Shown here in pieces: positions 35,189-42,891 of a stretch of 64,000 nt of DNA. Origin of the DNA: Cohnella sp. OV330. GTDB lineage: Bacteria; Bacillota; Bacilli; Paenibacillales; Paenibacillaceae. Location: the NCBI RefSeq assembly GCF_900112065.1, contig NZ_FOKE01000008.1:248001-312000 (forward strand), written 5' to 3'. Both the position numbers and the translations under genes were made by a program. A model generated the notes under the pieces. It searched no databases. It saw nothing but the letters and a program-made list of their open reading frames with translations, and was not told where the DNA came from. Every line of letters starts with the position of its first letter. The stretch's first letter is position 1.

Positions 35189-36010
35189 CTAATGCTCTTC
35201 CAAATCGCGCATCGACACCGGCGTGCCGGTCAGATGCTGCTCGAACATGTCGATGATGTGCAAAAATCTTTCCGCTTCCCTGAAGACGTGATCCGCAAGC
35301 AGCGGATGAATAATGCTTTTGATTTTGCATGCGTTGATCAGGTCGCGCGCAGTCCGTTTAAAATCGCGAAGGGAGGCGACGGAAACCCGGTTTTGGTCCA
35401 GAAATTGTCCCAGGATGGGCGCGGTCTGGGATTGCGGACGCATCGAATCGATATCCCGTGCCTGGAAGAGCAAAGTGTCGAAATCATGGCTGAAATCATT
35501 TGCCATATCGATCAGTTTGCGTTCGGACGGATCGAGCAGATGGCTGATAAATTTGGCATGATCGGCCATGATGCGCAGGAAAAATACGTTTTCGTCGATG
35601 ATGGCGTCCGGCAAAGGCTCGAGCTTGCCGGCGTTCAGCTCTTCCAGCCGGTTTCTGAAATAATTGGCCTCCCGGCTCGTATGGTCCACCAACAGGGGAT
35701 AATTGTTGGCGCCGGGAAGCTGACAGGTTAAGATCAGGCCAAGCACTTTTCTTTTAAAAGCCCAAATAAGAGAGACTGCGGTATGGACCTCCGTATTGAA
35801 TCTCAAAATCACCTGAGGATCCGAATCGACCGGCAGTTGATGGGCCCGATTTTCGATCGCTTCGAACAACGCGTAAAATTGATTCGCTTCATTGATCAAT
35901 GTCGTATCTTCCGCTCTGAACCCCAGCCTCAAGAACAGGGAATGCTCCTTCATAATGCGAGCCCAAAATCGGATCTCGTCAAGCGAACGCGCCACGAATA
36001 CATTAGCCAC
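35189..36010 (-). CDS. DUF2935 family protein
   Basis: The product has 273 residues, all-helical, in two similar halves, each with metal-ligand-like spacing (ARIMKEHSLFLRLGF ... FRNRLEEL and LRIMADHAKFISHLL ... FREAERFLHIID). This is the DUF2935 pattern, a duplicated four-helix bundle related to hemerythrin-like folds. Function is unestablished; iron or manganese binding is plausible because of the His/Glu pairs. It is common in Bacilli and sits alone here. Confidence 0.85.
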   Translation of the reverse strand: MANVFVARSLDEIRFWARIMKEHSLFLRLGFRAEDTTLINEANQFYALFEAIENRAHQLPVDSDPQVILRFNTEVHTAVSLIWAFKRKVLGLILTCQLPGANNYPLLVDHTSREANYFRNRLEELNAGKLEPLPDAIIDENVFFLRIMADHAKFISHLLDPSERKLIDMANDFSHDFDTLLFQARDIDSMRPQSQTAPILGQFLDQNRVSVASLRDFKRTARDLINACKIKSIIHPLLADHVFREAERFLHIIDMFEQHLTGTPVSMRDLEEH

Positions 36011-36214
36011 GTTTACTCAACACCTCCCCAGTCATATATGTCATCTTTACAACACTATTCCTGGAAGCGTCCGCCTATGAAGGACTTCTATGCGTGCAAG
36101 CTGTAGCGCGCGCGGGTATCATCAAAAACGAGAAATTTGGTACCTTTGTCTTTAGAGAACCGGAAAAAGACAGTATATAATTAGCCTATGTAAATGATCA
36201 GAAGGCGGATATCC

Positions 36215-36454
36215 ATGCTGCAAAACGAAGCACTTTTATCTCAAGGCTTTTTTCAACCTTATTTCGACGATCATCCGGACGGACTTCTCGCCGTCGATCT
36301 CCAAGGTCGCGTTCAGCAATTCCGGCACAAGAACGGCGAATACCGCTTGTACGAGACGACGTCCGAATACATTCGGGACGAATCCGGGGAGATCGTCCAG
36401 ACGATCTGCATCGGGCGCGACATTACGGGGCGCCGGCAGGCGGAAGAGCGCTGA
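36215..36454 (+). CDS. Short PAS/PAC-fragment protein (79 aa), possibly a remnant
   Basis: The ATG at 36215 has GAAGGCGGAT upstream. The N-terminus reads QPYFDDHPDGLLAVDLQGRV (start of a PAS fold) and the C-terminus is a near-perfect PAC segment: FRHKNGEYRLYETTSEYIRD, GEIVQTICIGRDITGRRQAE. The PAS core that should lie between (about 50 residues) is missing, and no histidine kinase or GGDEF domain follows. It therefore looks like an internally deleted sensor fragment, though the frame and ribosome binding site are intact. It ends 20 nt before the 620-aa gene. Confidence 0.55.
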   Translation: MLQNEALLSQGFFQPYFDDHPDGLLAVDLQGRVQQFRHKNGEYRLYETTSEYIRDESGEIVQTICIGRDITGRRQAEER

Positions 36455-36474
36455 ACCGTTACGGGAGGTAATCG

Positions 36475-38337
36475 ATGACTTACGATCGTGCGAGCAAATC
36501 GTCCTTTCAGCAGACGCCGCAGCGAGAACCTCATCCTCGTCCCATCCGAAGCGATTCCGCCGGCATGAAGTCCGCCCGTCCCTTGCTTCAACTTCAGCAA
36601 GCGATTGGGAACCGTGGACTGCTCGGCATGCTGCGCGGCGGTATCCCATCTGCGCCGGCGCCGGCGGATACGGGCGGGCGTAGCGCCGCTGAACCGGTCG
36701 TGCAGGGAAAATTCGTGGCGGAAACCGGCGGCGAAGACAAGAGCGAAGAAGAGCGGATCGAGCAATTGCTCCGCGCGTTTATGGCGTGGAAGCGCGACGA
36801 TCCGGATATGATGGCGCTGTACGAACCGATCCTCAAGGACTTCGAAGCGAATCGAACGAGCGAGGATCCGATATCGCTGTCCGGTTGGATGGCCAACCAT
36901 AGCGGATCGCTCATGGCGGCGGAACAAATGCTCAGCACGCGAAGCGCGGACAGCCTCCGGAGCGGCATGGAGATTGAAGACGACGCCAAGGACGGGCCTC
37001 AGAAGCGCAAGCCCGAAGAAAGCGCGCAACGGACGAACAAGAAAAAACGAAAGCTTGAAACGGAGAAGAAAACAAAGTATTCCTCGGAGGTCGAGGACAG
37101 CAGCGACGATGAAACGACGGAGTTGGATGCCAGACAGAAGCTGGCGATTTTGATCAATCTGACGGCTTCCAATATAGATATCCTTCGTTCGTCGTCCTTG
37201 GAATCGAAAAAAGACGAGCACCGCCTCGACGAGCCGCTCCACCGCAAAATTTATGCGGCGGACCGCAGCCTCCCGAAACCGAAAATCGCCGATTTGACGA
37301 CGCAGGATTACTATTCCATCGGCGAACAGAAGCTGAGAGTGGGCGAGGGCAGAGGCCACTTCATTCAAGCGGGCGGAAATGCCAAGAAACGAGGCAAAAC
37401 GATCAAGGAACCGCCCGCCGAATACGACAAGATAATCGAAGCGATGCTGAAAATGGCCCAAGATCCAAGCGCAGCCTCCCTGTACAAGCTGGCGACCGGA
37501 TCCGAGCTGGAGGACAAAGAGGCATTCGAGGACCGCGAGCTGGCGGCGATCATGCTGTATTGTCTCAATCACAACGTATCGAAGTCGCATTCCGTCAGAA
37601 GCAACCTGACCGAGCATCTGCAAAAATTCGTCAGCATCGTCGGCATCTCCGAGCTGTCGCGCAGCTTCGAGGCCGTCGGCGGCAAAGGCAAGACCTCCGA
37701 GAAAAAATCGGAAAAGGATGAGGCGGAGGATAAGCAAGAGAAGGATGGCGCTTCCGGCGGCTATTCGGCGGAAACGCTCGTCAAGATGATGCTGCGGCTC
37801 GTCATGGACGGCAAGGTGGCATCCTTGCAAGCGGTCTTCTACGAAGGCAAGGGCGGCATGAACAGCCTTTTCCTGGGCGCGCCGAGCGCCGAAAACAGCG
37901 GCAACAACCTCGGCGGCGCTACCGTCCTTCGCGATCCGCTCGCCTACGAAGATAACCTCGAGCGCCAGATGCACGATACGCCCGACAACAAAAAAGCGTT
38001 TAAAACGCTGCTGAACTCGGTGAGCTCCGGTTCGGCGCCCGAGCTTAAAGCGATGGACGACAAAGAGAAGGAACGGCTGAAAAAGGAAAAACAGGCGCAT
38101 CAGACGGAAACGGCGCGGAATCTGGTTCGAACCATTCGAAGGACGAAGGTGCCGGACAGTCCGTTCGCCATGAACGAGTTCATTAACGATTCCAACGGTA
38201 CGCTAGGCAATCTCTCGAAGCGTCTGAATCAATTAGCGAAAACGTTCGCGGACAATCCGGATGCGATCGCCCAAATCATGGAGGGCAGGAAAGCGCTCGC
38301 CGCCAAGCGCAAGGAAGCGCAGTCGAAGAAATTCTAG
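36475..38337 (+). CDS. Large hydrophilic protein with GNR-type N-terminus; candidate eCIS-associated cargo
   Basis: The product has 620 residues, with GGGAGG before the ATG and no signal peptide. Residues 36-53 (PLLQLQQAIGNRGLLGML) and VVQGKF near 75 resemble the short N-terminal motif, with IGN-R/Q-A and VQRK, seen in cargo/DUF4157 proteins linked to extracellular contractile injection systems. A Lys/Arg patch near 189-194 (KKKRKLE) followed by an acidic Ser-rich run (EVEDSSDDETTE) looks like a eukaryotic nuclear-localisation context. A second charged low-complexity run lies near 405-425. The remaining helical domains (about 225-400 and 430-620) match nothing I recognise. The stop overlaps the convergent LysR stop by 4 nt. 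No injection-system genes are in view. Confidence 0.6.
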   Translation: MTYDRASKSSFQQTPQREPHPRPIRSDSAGMKSARPLLQLQQAIGNRGLLGMLRGGIPSAPAPADTGGRSAAEPVVQGKFVAETGGEDKSEEERIEQLLRAFMAWKRDDPDMMALYEPILKDFEANRTSEDPISLSGWMANHSGSLMAAEQMLSTRSADSLRSGMEIEDDAKDGPQKRKPEESAQRTNKKKRKLETEKKTKYSSEVEDSSDDETTELDARQKLAILINLTASNIDILRSSSLESKKDEHRLDEPLHRKIYAADRSLPKPKIADLTTQDYYSIGEQKLRVGEGRGHFIQAGGNAKKRGKTIKEPPAEYDKIIEAMLKMAQDPSAASLYKLATGSELEDKEAFEDRELAAIMLYCLNHNVSKSHSVRSNLTEHLQKFVSIVGISELSRSFEAVGGKGKTSEKKSEKDEAEDKQEKDGASGGYSAETLVKMMLRLVMDGKVASLQAVFYEGKGGMNSLFLGAPSAENSGNNLGGATVLRDPLAYEDNLERQMHDTPDNKKAFKTLLNSVSSGSAPELKAMDDKEKERLKKEKQAHQTETARNLVRTIRRTKVPDSPFAMNEFINDSNGTLGNLSKRLNQLAKTFADNPDAIAQIMEGRKALAAKRKEAQSKKF

Positions 38338-39254
38338 CGCTTGTCCGACCGCGAATCCTGAGTCAAGTCCATGCCCTTATTCCAATGCCTCATGAATGCG
38401 ATCCAACCTCTCGCCGCATGCGACAAATAACGGCCGCGCGGCCAGATCGCCGCGATGTCCCAGCGGATCGCAGGCACGGTGACCGGTATAACCGAGACTG
38501 CTTGGGATCGGATCTTCCGCGCGGCGGTATCCGGAAGCAAGGCAACGCCAAGCCCTGCGCCCACCATCTCCGCCATAAAGTCCCACTGGGAGCTCTCGTA
38601 AGCGATCCTGGGCTCGAAACCTTCCAAAATGCAGGCTTCTCTTACCCGATCGTAGAGGGAGAAGCCTTTTTTGAACATAATAAACGGTTCCTCTCTCAGA
38701 TCCGACAGCCGCACGGATTCGCTCCCGGCCAGCGGATGGCCCGCCTGCAGCACCAAGAACAGCCGACGCTCCGTCAGCGTGAGCGACTCGAATTCTTCCT
38801 CATCCACGGGCAGGACGACGATGCCGATGTCCAGCTTGGATTCGCTAAGCAGCTGCTCCACGATTTTGCCGCCTTCCTCGACGAGCCGTAGCTGGATCCC
38901 CGGGTACTCGGACCGAAAGCCGGCAATAATCCCCGCAAAAAAACTGGCGCCGATGACAGGCGGCAAGCCCAGCAAAAGTTCTCCTCTTTGCAGCTGTTTT
39001 CCCTCGTTCAGCGTGGCCAGCAAATCTTTGGACATGGACAAGGTCGCCGCGGCATGCCGCAGCACGATCTCGCCGTCGTCCGTAAGCCGCAAATACCGGG
39101 TCGTACGATCGAACAGCACGACGCCAAGCTCGTTTTCAAGGCTCTTGATCGCTCTGCTTAGCGAAGGTTGGGCGATATGCAGCTTCTCCGCCGCTCTCGA
39201 AAAGCTTTGCAGTCTGGCCACCTCGGCAAAATAACGCAGCTGTATATACTCCAC
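38334..39254 (-). CDS. LysR-family regulator of the ketone-body operon
   Basis: The product has 306 residues. The N-terminal helix-turn-helix reads MEYIQLRYFAEVARLQSFSR to AQPSLSRAIKSLENELGVVL. The effector-binding domain (about 88-295) is full length. It is divergent from the thiolase / CoA-transferase / SDR operon across 133 bp that contain a good promoter for the operon, so it is very probably its regulator. The effector may be acetoacetate, 3-hydroxybutyrate or a related acid. Its stop overlaps the stop of the preceding 620-aa gene by 4 nt. Confidence 0.9.
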   Translation of the reverse strand: MEYIQLRYFAEVARLQSFSRAAEKLHIAQPSLSRAIKSLENELGVVLFDRTTRYLRLTDDGEIVLRHAAATLSMSKDLLATLNEGKQLQRGELLLGLPPVIGASFFAGIIAGFRSEYPGIQLRLVEEGGKIVEQLLSESKLDIGIVVLPVDEEEFESLTLTERRLFLVLQAGHPLAGSESVRLSDLREEPFIMFKKGFSLYDRVREACILEGFEPRIAYESSQWDFMAEMVGAGLGVALLPDTAARKIRSQAVSVIPVTVPAIRWDIAAIWPRGRYLSHAARGWIAFMRHWNKGMDLTQDSRSDKR

Positions 39255-39310
39255 CCGAATTCCTCCCGCATTTATTTATTTAGCGTATAAATCATATCCA
39301 ATATCTATAT

Positions 39311-39339
39311 TTTACACATAAATAAGAGCGGCCTACAAT
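39311..39339 (+). promoter_or_regulatory. Sigma-A promoter of the thiolase operon
   Basis: TTTACA (39311-39316), a 17-bp spacer and TACAAT (39334-39339) give a good sigma-A promoter 49 nt before the thiolase ATG. An AT-rich stretch with TTATTTA/TAAATAA half-sites lies just upstream, a plausible LysR binding region. Confidence 0.65.
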
Positions 39340-39387
39340 GATGGATAAGAAGCTTAAACTAAACGCGGATAAAGGAGTCGACCTCGC

Positions 39388-40578
39388 ATGAGCGACCATG
39401 ACGTTGTGATTGTAAGCGCTGTCCGTACGCCGATCGGAAGATTGAACGGCATATTCAAGGATGTGTCTGCCGTTCGGCTGGGCGCTGCCGCGATTCGATC
39501 GGCTATCGACCGGGCGGGGATCCCCGCATCGCTCATCGAAGAAGTGTATATGGGCAACGTGCTCCAGGCCGGCCTCGGGCAAAATCCCGCCAGGCAAGCG
39601 GCACTGCAGGCAGGAGTCCCGGTGGAAACGCCGGCGACGACCGTCAATCAGGTGTGCGGGTCCGGTTTGATGTCCGTTTACTTGGCGAGCCGATCCATAC
39701 GAACGGGCGATTGCGATGCCGCGGTCGCGGGCGGAATGGAAAGCATGAGCCAGGCGCCATATTTGCTTCAGGGCGCACGCGCCGGCTATGCCATGGGGGA
39801 TCGAACGCTGACCGACAGCATGATCAAGGACGGACTTTGGTGCGCGGCCAACGATTATCACATGGGCATCACCGCGGAAAACTTATGCTCGAAATTCGCG
39901 CTTACGCGCGAGCAGCTGGACGAGATCGCGTTCGCCAGCCAGCGAAAAGCCGCGGCGGCCGCCGATAAAGGCGTTTTTGCCGATGAGATCGTCGGCGTCG
40001 CGTTACCGGACAAAAAGGAGCCGTTTCCGGTCGCGGAGCAAGACGAACATCCGCGTCCCGATACGACGCCGGATACGCTCGCCAAGCTGCGGCCTGCGTT
40101 CAAGCCGGACGGCATGGTCACGGCCGGCAACGCCTCCGGCATCAATGACGGCGCAGCCGCCTTGATCCTTATGAGCAGGAAGCGCGCAGCGGAAATAGGC
40201 CTCCAACCGCTAGGCGTCATTCGTTCCTTTGCGGTTGCCGGCGTGGATCCGGCATATATGGGCATGGGTCCGATCCCGGCCGTCGAGAAGGCGCTCCAAA
40301 AAGCACAGCTTCAAATTTCCGACATCGACCTGATCGAAGTAAACGAAGCCTTCTCCGCGCAAGTCATTCCGTTCATCCGGCACTTCGGACTGGACGAAGG
40401 GAAGGTCAACGTCAACGGAGGCGCGATCGCGCTCGGCCACCCGATCGGGGCGAGCGGGGCGAGAGTGCTGGTCACCTTGCTGCACGAGATGAATCGCCGC
40501 CAGTCCGCCTTCGGCTTGGCCGCGCTCTGCATCGGCGGCGGGCAAGGAATTGCGGCGATCGTAGAACGCTGCGGCTAG
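39388..40578 (+). CDS. Acetyl-CoA C-acetyltransferase (thiolase)
   Basis: The product has 396 residues, full length. The nucleophilic Cys lies in VNQVCGSGLMS near residue 88, the catalytic His in GGAIALGHPIGASG and the second Cys in ALCIGGGQG. It joins or cleaves acetoacetyl-CoA and acetyl-CoA. First gene of an operon with both CoA-transferase subunits and a 3-hydroxybutyrate dehydrogenase-like SDR, so the direction here is probably thiolysis of acetoacetyl-CoA during growth on ketone bodies. Gaps in the operon are 24 nt, an overlap and 15 nt. Confidence 0.95.
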   Translation: MSDHDVVIVSAVRTPIGRLNGIFKDVSAVRLGAAAIRSAIDRAGIPASLIEEVYMGNVLQAGLGQNPARQAALQAGVPVETPATTVNQVCGSGLMSVYLASRSIRTGDCDAAVAGGMESMSQAPYLLQGARAGYAMGDRTLTDSMIKDGLWCAANDYHMGITAENLCSKFALTREQLDEIAFASQRKAAAAADKGVFADEIVGVALPDKKEPFPVAEQDEHPRPDTTPDTLAKLRPAFKPDGMVTAGNASGINDGAAALILMSRKRAAEIGLQPLGVIRSFAVAGVDPAYMGMGPIPAVEKALQKAQLQISDIDLIEVNEAFSAQVIPFIRHFGLDEGKVNVNGGAIALGHPIGASGARVLVTLLHEMNRRQSAFGLAALCIGGGQGIAAIVERCG

Positions 40579-40602
40579 ATTGGACAGAGGAGGCGAGTTG
40601 CA

Positions 40603-41319
40603 TTGAAAATCATTCATTCATCGTTCACGGAAGCGGTTGGGAGCATACAAGACGGCGCATCGATCCTGGTCGGCGGCTTCGGGCTCGTAGGCATCCCGGA
40701 AAACCTGATCGTCGCGCTGTCCGAGACCGGCGTAAAGGATCTGACAATTATCTCCAACAACTGCGGCGTCGACGACTGGGGGCTCGGATTGCTGCTTCGC
40801 AACAAACAGATCAAAAAGATCGTCGCTTCCTATGTCGGCGAAAACAAGGAATTCGAACGTCAGGCGCTGGCCGGAGAGATCGAAGTCGAGCTGCTGCCGC
40901 AAGGCACGCTGGCCGAGAAGATCAGGGCGGGGGGCGCCGGCATTCCCGCCTTTTATACGCCGGCGGGCGTAGGAACGCCGTTAGAGGAAGGGAAAGAGTC
41001 GCGCGCGTTCGGCGGTAAAACGTATTTGCTCGAAACTTCGCTGACGGCGGATTTTGCGCTGATCCGCGCTTGCGAAGCGGACGTATACGGAAACCTCGTC
41101 TATAATAAAACCGCCAGAAACTTCAATCCGATCATGGCGACCGCGGGCCGCATCACGATCGCCGAGACCGAAAGGCTTGTGGAAGCCGGCAGGCTCGAAG
41201 CGGATCGGATCCATACGCCCGGCATTTTCGTTCAATCGCTGGCGATCGGCGAGCAGCGCAAGCGCATCGAGAAGCTGACGGTCGCCAAGCAACCTGAAAT
41301 CGGAGGAGGGATACGATGA
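40603..41319 (+). CDS. scoA: 3-oxoacid CoA-transferase subunit A
   Basis: The product has 238 residues from a TTG start after GGAGGCGAG. The family signature GGFGLVGIPENLI is near residue 25, followed by SNNCGVDDWGLGLLL and the C-terminal half GIPAFYTPAGVGTPLEEGKE. The A subunit holds the CoA-binding part of the heterodimeric succinyl-CoA:3-oxoacid CoA-transferase. It overlaps the subunit B start by 4 nt, giving balanced translation. The name scoA follows the Bacillus usage; an AtoD-like role is equivalent. Confidence 0.92.
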   Translation: MKIIHSSFTEAVGSIQDGASILVGGFGLVGIPENLIVALSETGVKDLTIISNNCGVDDWGLGLLLRNKQIKKIVASYVGENKEFERQALAGEIEVELLPQGTLAEKIRAGGAGIPAFYTPAGVGTPLEEGKESRAFGGKTYLLETSLTADFALIRACEADVYGNLVYNKTARNFNPIMATAGRITIAETERLVEAGRLEADRIHTPGIFVQSLAIGEQRKRIEKLTVAKQPEIGGGIR

Positions 41320-41978
41320 CAGCAGGAACGGCGCGCGAACGCATTGCAGTAAAGGCCGAGAAAGAAATCGCGGACGGGTATTATGTCAATTTAGGCATCG
41401 GCATGCCTACCTTGGTGGCCAATTATATTCCGCAAAATAAGCGGGTATGGCTGCAATCCGAGAACGGTTTGCTCGGCATCGGCCCTTATCCCGAACCTTC
41501 GCAAGTCGATCCCGACTTGATCAACGCAGGCAAAGAAACCGTTACGGCCGTAACGGGCGCCGCTTATTTCGATAGCGCGGCTTCCTTCGCGATGATCCGC
41601 GGCGGCCATATCGACCTGGCCATCTTGGGCGGCATGGAGGTGTCCGCCTCGGGCGACCTGGCCAACTGGACGATACCGGGCAAGATGATCAAAGGCATGG
41701 GCGGCGCGATGGATCTCGTCCACGGCGCGAAGCGGATCGTGGTCGTGATGGAGCATGTGAGCAAGGACGGCAAGCCGAAAATCGTCGAGGCCTGTTCGCT
41801 GCCGCTGACGGGCAAATCGGTCGTCCACCGAATCATCACCGACCGGGCCGTCATCGACGTCACGCCCGAAGGATTATTGCTGGCGGAGACCGCAAACGGA
41901 TTCTCTCCCGAAGAGGTTGCGGCATCGACCGGGGCTCGGCTTCGGATATCGGAGCATTTGCTTACCCATACGTATTAA
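41316..41978 (+). CDS. scoB: 3-oxoacid CoA-transferase subunit B
   Basis: The product has 220 residues. The catalytic glutamate is in WLQSENGLLGIGP near residue 50, where the CoA thioester intermediate forms, and the family segment NLGIGMPTLVANY precedes it. Together with subunit A it moves CoA from succinyl-CoA to acetoacetate. The start overlaps subunit A by 4 nt, and the SDR gene follows after 15 nt with a GGAGG site. Confidence 0.93.
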   Translation: MTAGTARERIAVKAEKEIADGYYVNLGIGMPTLVANYIPQNKRVWLQSENGLLGIGPYPEPSQVDPDLINAGKETVTAVTGAAYFDSAASFAMIRGGHIDLAILGGMEVSASGDLANWTIPGKMIKGMGGAMDLVHGAKRIVVVMEHVSKDGKPKIVEACSLPLTGKSVVHRIITDRAVIDVTPEGLLLAETANGFSPEEVAASTGARLRISEHLLTHTY

Positions 41979-41993
41979 TAGGAGGAAAGCGCG

Positions 41994-42770
41994 ATGGCCG
42001 AAAAGCGAGTAGTGTTGATCACGGGCGCGGCCCAAGGCATCGGCTTCGAGATCGGACGGCGATTCGCGGCAGCGGGCGCGACCGTCGTGCTGACGGACGT
42101 GAACGAAGCGTCCGCGCTCGGGTCTGCAGAGGGGCTCAGGCAGTCTGGGCACGATGTCCATGGCATGCGCCTGGACGTAACCAGCGAAGACGAGATCGAG
42201 TTGGCGGTGCGAATCGCAGAAGACCGGTGGGGCGGCATCGACGTGCTGATCAATAATGCGGGCATGCAGTTCGTCTCCCCGGTCGAATTCTTCCCGACGG
42301 CAACGTTCGAGCGCATGATCCGAATCATGCTCACGGCGCCTTTTATGCTCATCAAGCATGTCGTCCCCGGCATGCGGGCAAGAAGCTTCGGCAGAATCGT
42401 CAATATCGCTTCGATTAACGGCGTAGTCGGGTTTGCCGGCAAATCCGCTTATAACAGCGCCAAGCACGGCGTCATCGGCTTAACCAAAGCGGTGGCGCTC
42501 GAGACGGCGACGGACGGTATCACCGTCAACGCGCTGTGCCCCGGTTATGTCGACACGGCGCTCGTTCGCAATCAGCTCGCAGACCTCGCTGCGCTGCATG
42601 GCGTTACGGAAGAGGAAGCGTTGGCTAAGGTGATCTTGCCGCTCGTCCCGCAGCGAAGGCTGATCGACGTGAACGAGATCGCGGAGCTCGCGCTGTATCT
42701 GACCGGCGAAGCGGCGAGGGGGATCACGGGGCAAGCGCTGGTGATCGACGGGGGATACACGGCGCAATAA
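41994..42770 (+). CDS. 3-hydroxybutyrate dehydrogenase-like short-chain dehydrogenase
   Basis: The product has 258 residues. The cofactor motif is ITGAAQGIGFEIG, the catalytic Ser is in NIASINGVVGF and the YxxxK motif is in YNSAKHGVIGL. The C-terminal part (PLVPQRRLIDVNEIAELALY and ALVIDGGYTAQ) is that of the bacterial D-3-hydroxybutyrate dehydrogenases. With thiolase and CoA-transferase it completes a route from 3-hydroxybutyrate to acetyl-CoA. It has AGGAGG 8 nt upstream and closes the operon. Confidence 0.88.
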   Translation: MAEKRVVLITGAAQGIGFEIGRRFAAAGATVVLTDVNEASALGSAEGLRQSGHDVHGMRLDVTSEDEIELAVRIAEDRWGGIDVLINNAGMQFVSPVEFFPTATFERMIRIMLTAPFMLIKHVVPGMRARSFGRIVNIASINGVVGFAGKSAYNSAKHGVIGLTKAVALETATDGITVNALCPGYVDTALVRNQLADLAALHGVTEEEALAKVILPLVPQRRLIDVNEIAELALYLTGEAARGITGQALVIDGGYTAQ

Positions 42771-42822
42771 ACTTATCGCGACGAGCGATATCCGGTCGCG
42801 CCCAAATTAATTTTAATATATT

Positions 42823-42837
42823 TTCGCGACCCGCGAA
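42823..42837. promoter_or_regulatory. Possible operator: TTCGCG-ACC-CGCGAA palindrome upstream of the RND pump
   Basis: A perfect 6-bp dyad with a 3-bp centre lies 54 nt before the pump ATG, next to an AT-rich stretch. It could be a repressor site for the pump or the tail of a terminator for the preceding operon. Confidence 0.3.
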
Positions 42838-42891
42838 CAATTCGGTTCAATGTCAAGTCCTTTGAGATATCCAACCGAAAGGGGCTTTAAC

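Noticed and set aside
36313..38100. A 595-codon open frame on the minus strand, antisense to the 620-residue protein
   Set aside because: It is a shadow frame produced by codon bias: its translation is Arg/Phe/Leu-rich without motifs, and the plus-strand frame has a good ribosome binding site and a plausible protein.
42777..42800. CGCGAC/GTCGCG pair after the 3-hydroxybutyrate dehydrogenase gene as a terminator
   Set aside because: The stem is six pairs with a 12-base loop and no adjacent T run, too weak to call.
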